Shown here piece by piece: positions 4,817-5,620 of a stretch of DNA of 5,620 nucleotides (the stretch's first letter is position 1; each line of letters opens with the position of its first letter). Source of the DNA: JALOOE01 sp964423545 (GTDB taxonomy: Bacteria; Chloroflexota; Anaerolineae; CG2-30-64-16); contig CAYRFV010000330.1 in assembly GCA_964423545.1 (NCBI GenBank), positions 1 to 5,620 of the forward strand, in the 5' to 3' direction. Under the pieces are notes generated by a model. The model was not told the origin of the DNA, searched no databases, and was given only the letters and a program-made list of their open reading frames with translations. The position numbers and the translations under genes were made by a program.

Positions 4817-5620
4817 ATGAGCACATTTTCGCTGCAGCGCTCGAGGCGCCATCGCCAGCGCTATCAAGAGATCGCTGAGGTTTTTCTGCGACACGGGTTC
4901 GGCTATCTCTTCAAGAGCCTCGGACCCGATTGGGCGCCAGCGCGACGCTCTTCCCGGTCGGCCGACCAACCGGCTTCACCGCTGACTGAGCAGGATCTGC
5001 CGGCGCATTTCAGGCAGGCGCTGGAAGAGTTGGGGCCGACTTTCGTGAAGCTGGGTCAGGTTCTATCCACCCGCCCCGACTTGCTTCCTCCGGCCTACGT
5101 CGCCGAGCTGAGCAAGCTGCAGGATGCGGTGCCAGCCGTGCCCTGGGAGGCCATCCGTGACGCGCTCACCCAAGAGCTCGGACGCCCGNNNNNNNNNNTT
5201 TCGCATCGATCGACCCCGAACCGCTCGGAGCAGCCTCTCTGGGCCAGGTGCATGCTGCCACATTGGCCGATGGCGCTGAGGTGGTCATCAAGGTACAACG
5301 GCCTAACATCCAGCCAACGATTGCGACGGACCTCGAAATCCTGCAGGCGCTCGCGCCAGCCGCCCAGCGGACGCCCGAGGGGCAAATCCATGACTTCGTC
5401 GCCGAAGCTGACGACTTTGCCTACACTTTGAATAATGAGCTGGACTATCGCCTGGAAGGGCGGAATGCAGATCGCTTCCGGGCCAACTTCGCCGAGGAGG
5501 CGCTCCTCCATGTGCCGCACGTGTACTGGGAATACACCACCTCGCGCGTACTTGTGCTTGAGCGGATCCAGGGTGTCAAGATTGATGACGTCGCAGCGGT
5601 GGAAGCGGCCGGCTACGATC
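4817..5620 (+). CDS. AarF/ABC1/UbiB family kinase-like protein, N-terminal half, interrupted by an assembly gap
   Basis: Two frames on either side of ten N form one protein. Before the gap, 124 residues end in ELGRP and contain ELGPTFVKLGQVLSTRPDLL (71-90), the KxGQ motif unique to this family. After the gap, codons resume at 5200 with FASIDPEPLGAASLGQVHAA, the Ala-rich nucleotide-binding loop (GAAS here, commonly AAAS). Then come VVIKVQRP with the invariant lysine, NELDYRLEGRNADRF (the conserved ELD region), and RVLVLERIQGVKI. The window ends after about 268 residues of a protein usually near 550, so the catalytic loop, DFG-like motif and C-terminal membrane helices lie outside. Family members are atypical kinase/ATPase proteins tied to quinone biosynthesis and lipid homeostasis at membranes. 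In an organism that makes only menaquinone the role would differ from UbiB proper. The start at 4817 has GGAG 5 bases upstream; an in-frame GTG at 4799 is less likely. The frame change is best explained by the gap, not by mutation. Confidence 0.92.
5189..5198. other. assembly gap (ten N)
   Basis: Ten unknown bases lie inside the UbiB-like gene. The left frame has a codon boundary exactly at 5189, and the right frame starts a codon at 5200. The true missing length must therefore be 2 modulo 3, for example 8 or 11 bases, if the gene is intact. Confidence 0.97.

Noticed and set aside
1..5620. tRNA, rRNA, insertion sequence or phage attachment site
   Set aside because: I saw no cloverleaf, rRNA-like stretch, transposase reading frame or paired terminal repeats in the window.

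Overview
The window is about 60% G+C and is bacterial-type DNA: tight Shine-Dalgarno sites, short gaps, no introns. The best single clue to the organism is the partial protein at the left edge, an XRE helix-turn-helix fused to an NB-ARC/STAND ATPase. This architecture usually ends in WD40 repeats and is commonest in Chloroflexota (Caldilinea/Ktedonobacter-like) and Cyanobacteria. Together with the G+C and the HdeD and AarF/UbiB genes, I lean towards a Chloroflexota member. That is inference. The run of ten N at 5189-5198 shows this is a scaffolded assembly, possibly a draft or metagenome bin.

Layout. Minus strand, 1538 down to the left edge: N-terminal 512 residues of the HTH-NB-ARC protein. 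Positions 1539-1823: a divergent intergenic region with a candidate promoter in each direction, a tandem 10-bp direct repeat over the minus-strand -10, and a folded 5' leader in front of the rightward genes. Plus strand: a DUF1269 membrane-associated protein (1824-2384), an alanine/charge-rich all-helical protein here called CC1 (2472-3140), an HdeD/DUF308 six-helix membrane protein (3243-3794), a second all-helical protein CC2 (4021-4641), and the N-terminal half of an AarF/ABC1/UbiB kinase-like protein (4817 to the right edge), whose frame is broken only by the N gap.

How the parts may work together. DUF1269, CC1, HdeD and CC2 form a co-directional cassette. Two encode predicted membrane proteins, and two encode cysteine-free, nearly proline-free helical rods with 11- and 18-residue repeats. 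HdeD is linked in enterobacteria to acid resistance, so an envelope or stress-protection module is a reasonable but unproven reading. Every gap after the first cassette gene holds a GC-rich inverted repeat with no T-tract, which looks more like mRNA punctuation (processing or stability) than intrinsic termination. The divergent STAND protein has a DNA-binding domain and could control the cassette through the shared intergenic region. The cassette of two amphipathic-rod proteins around HdeD is the most likely undescribed system here.
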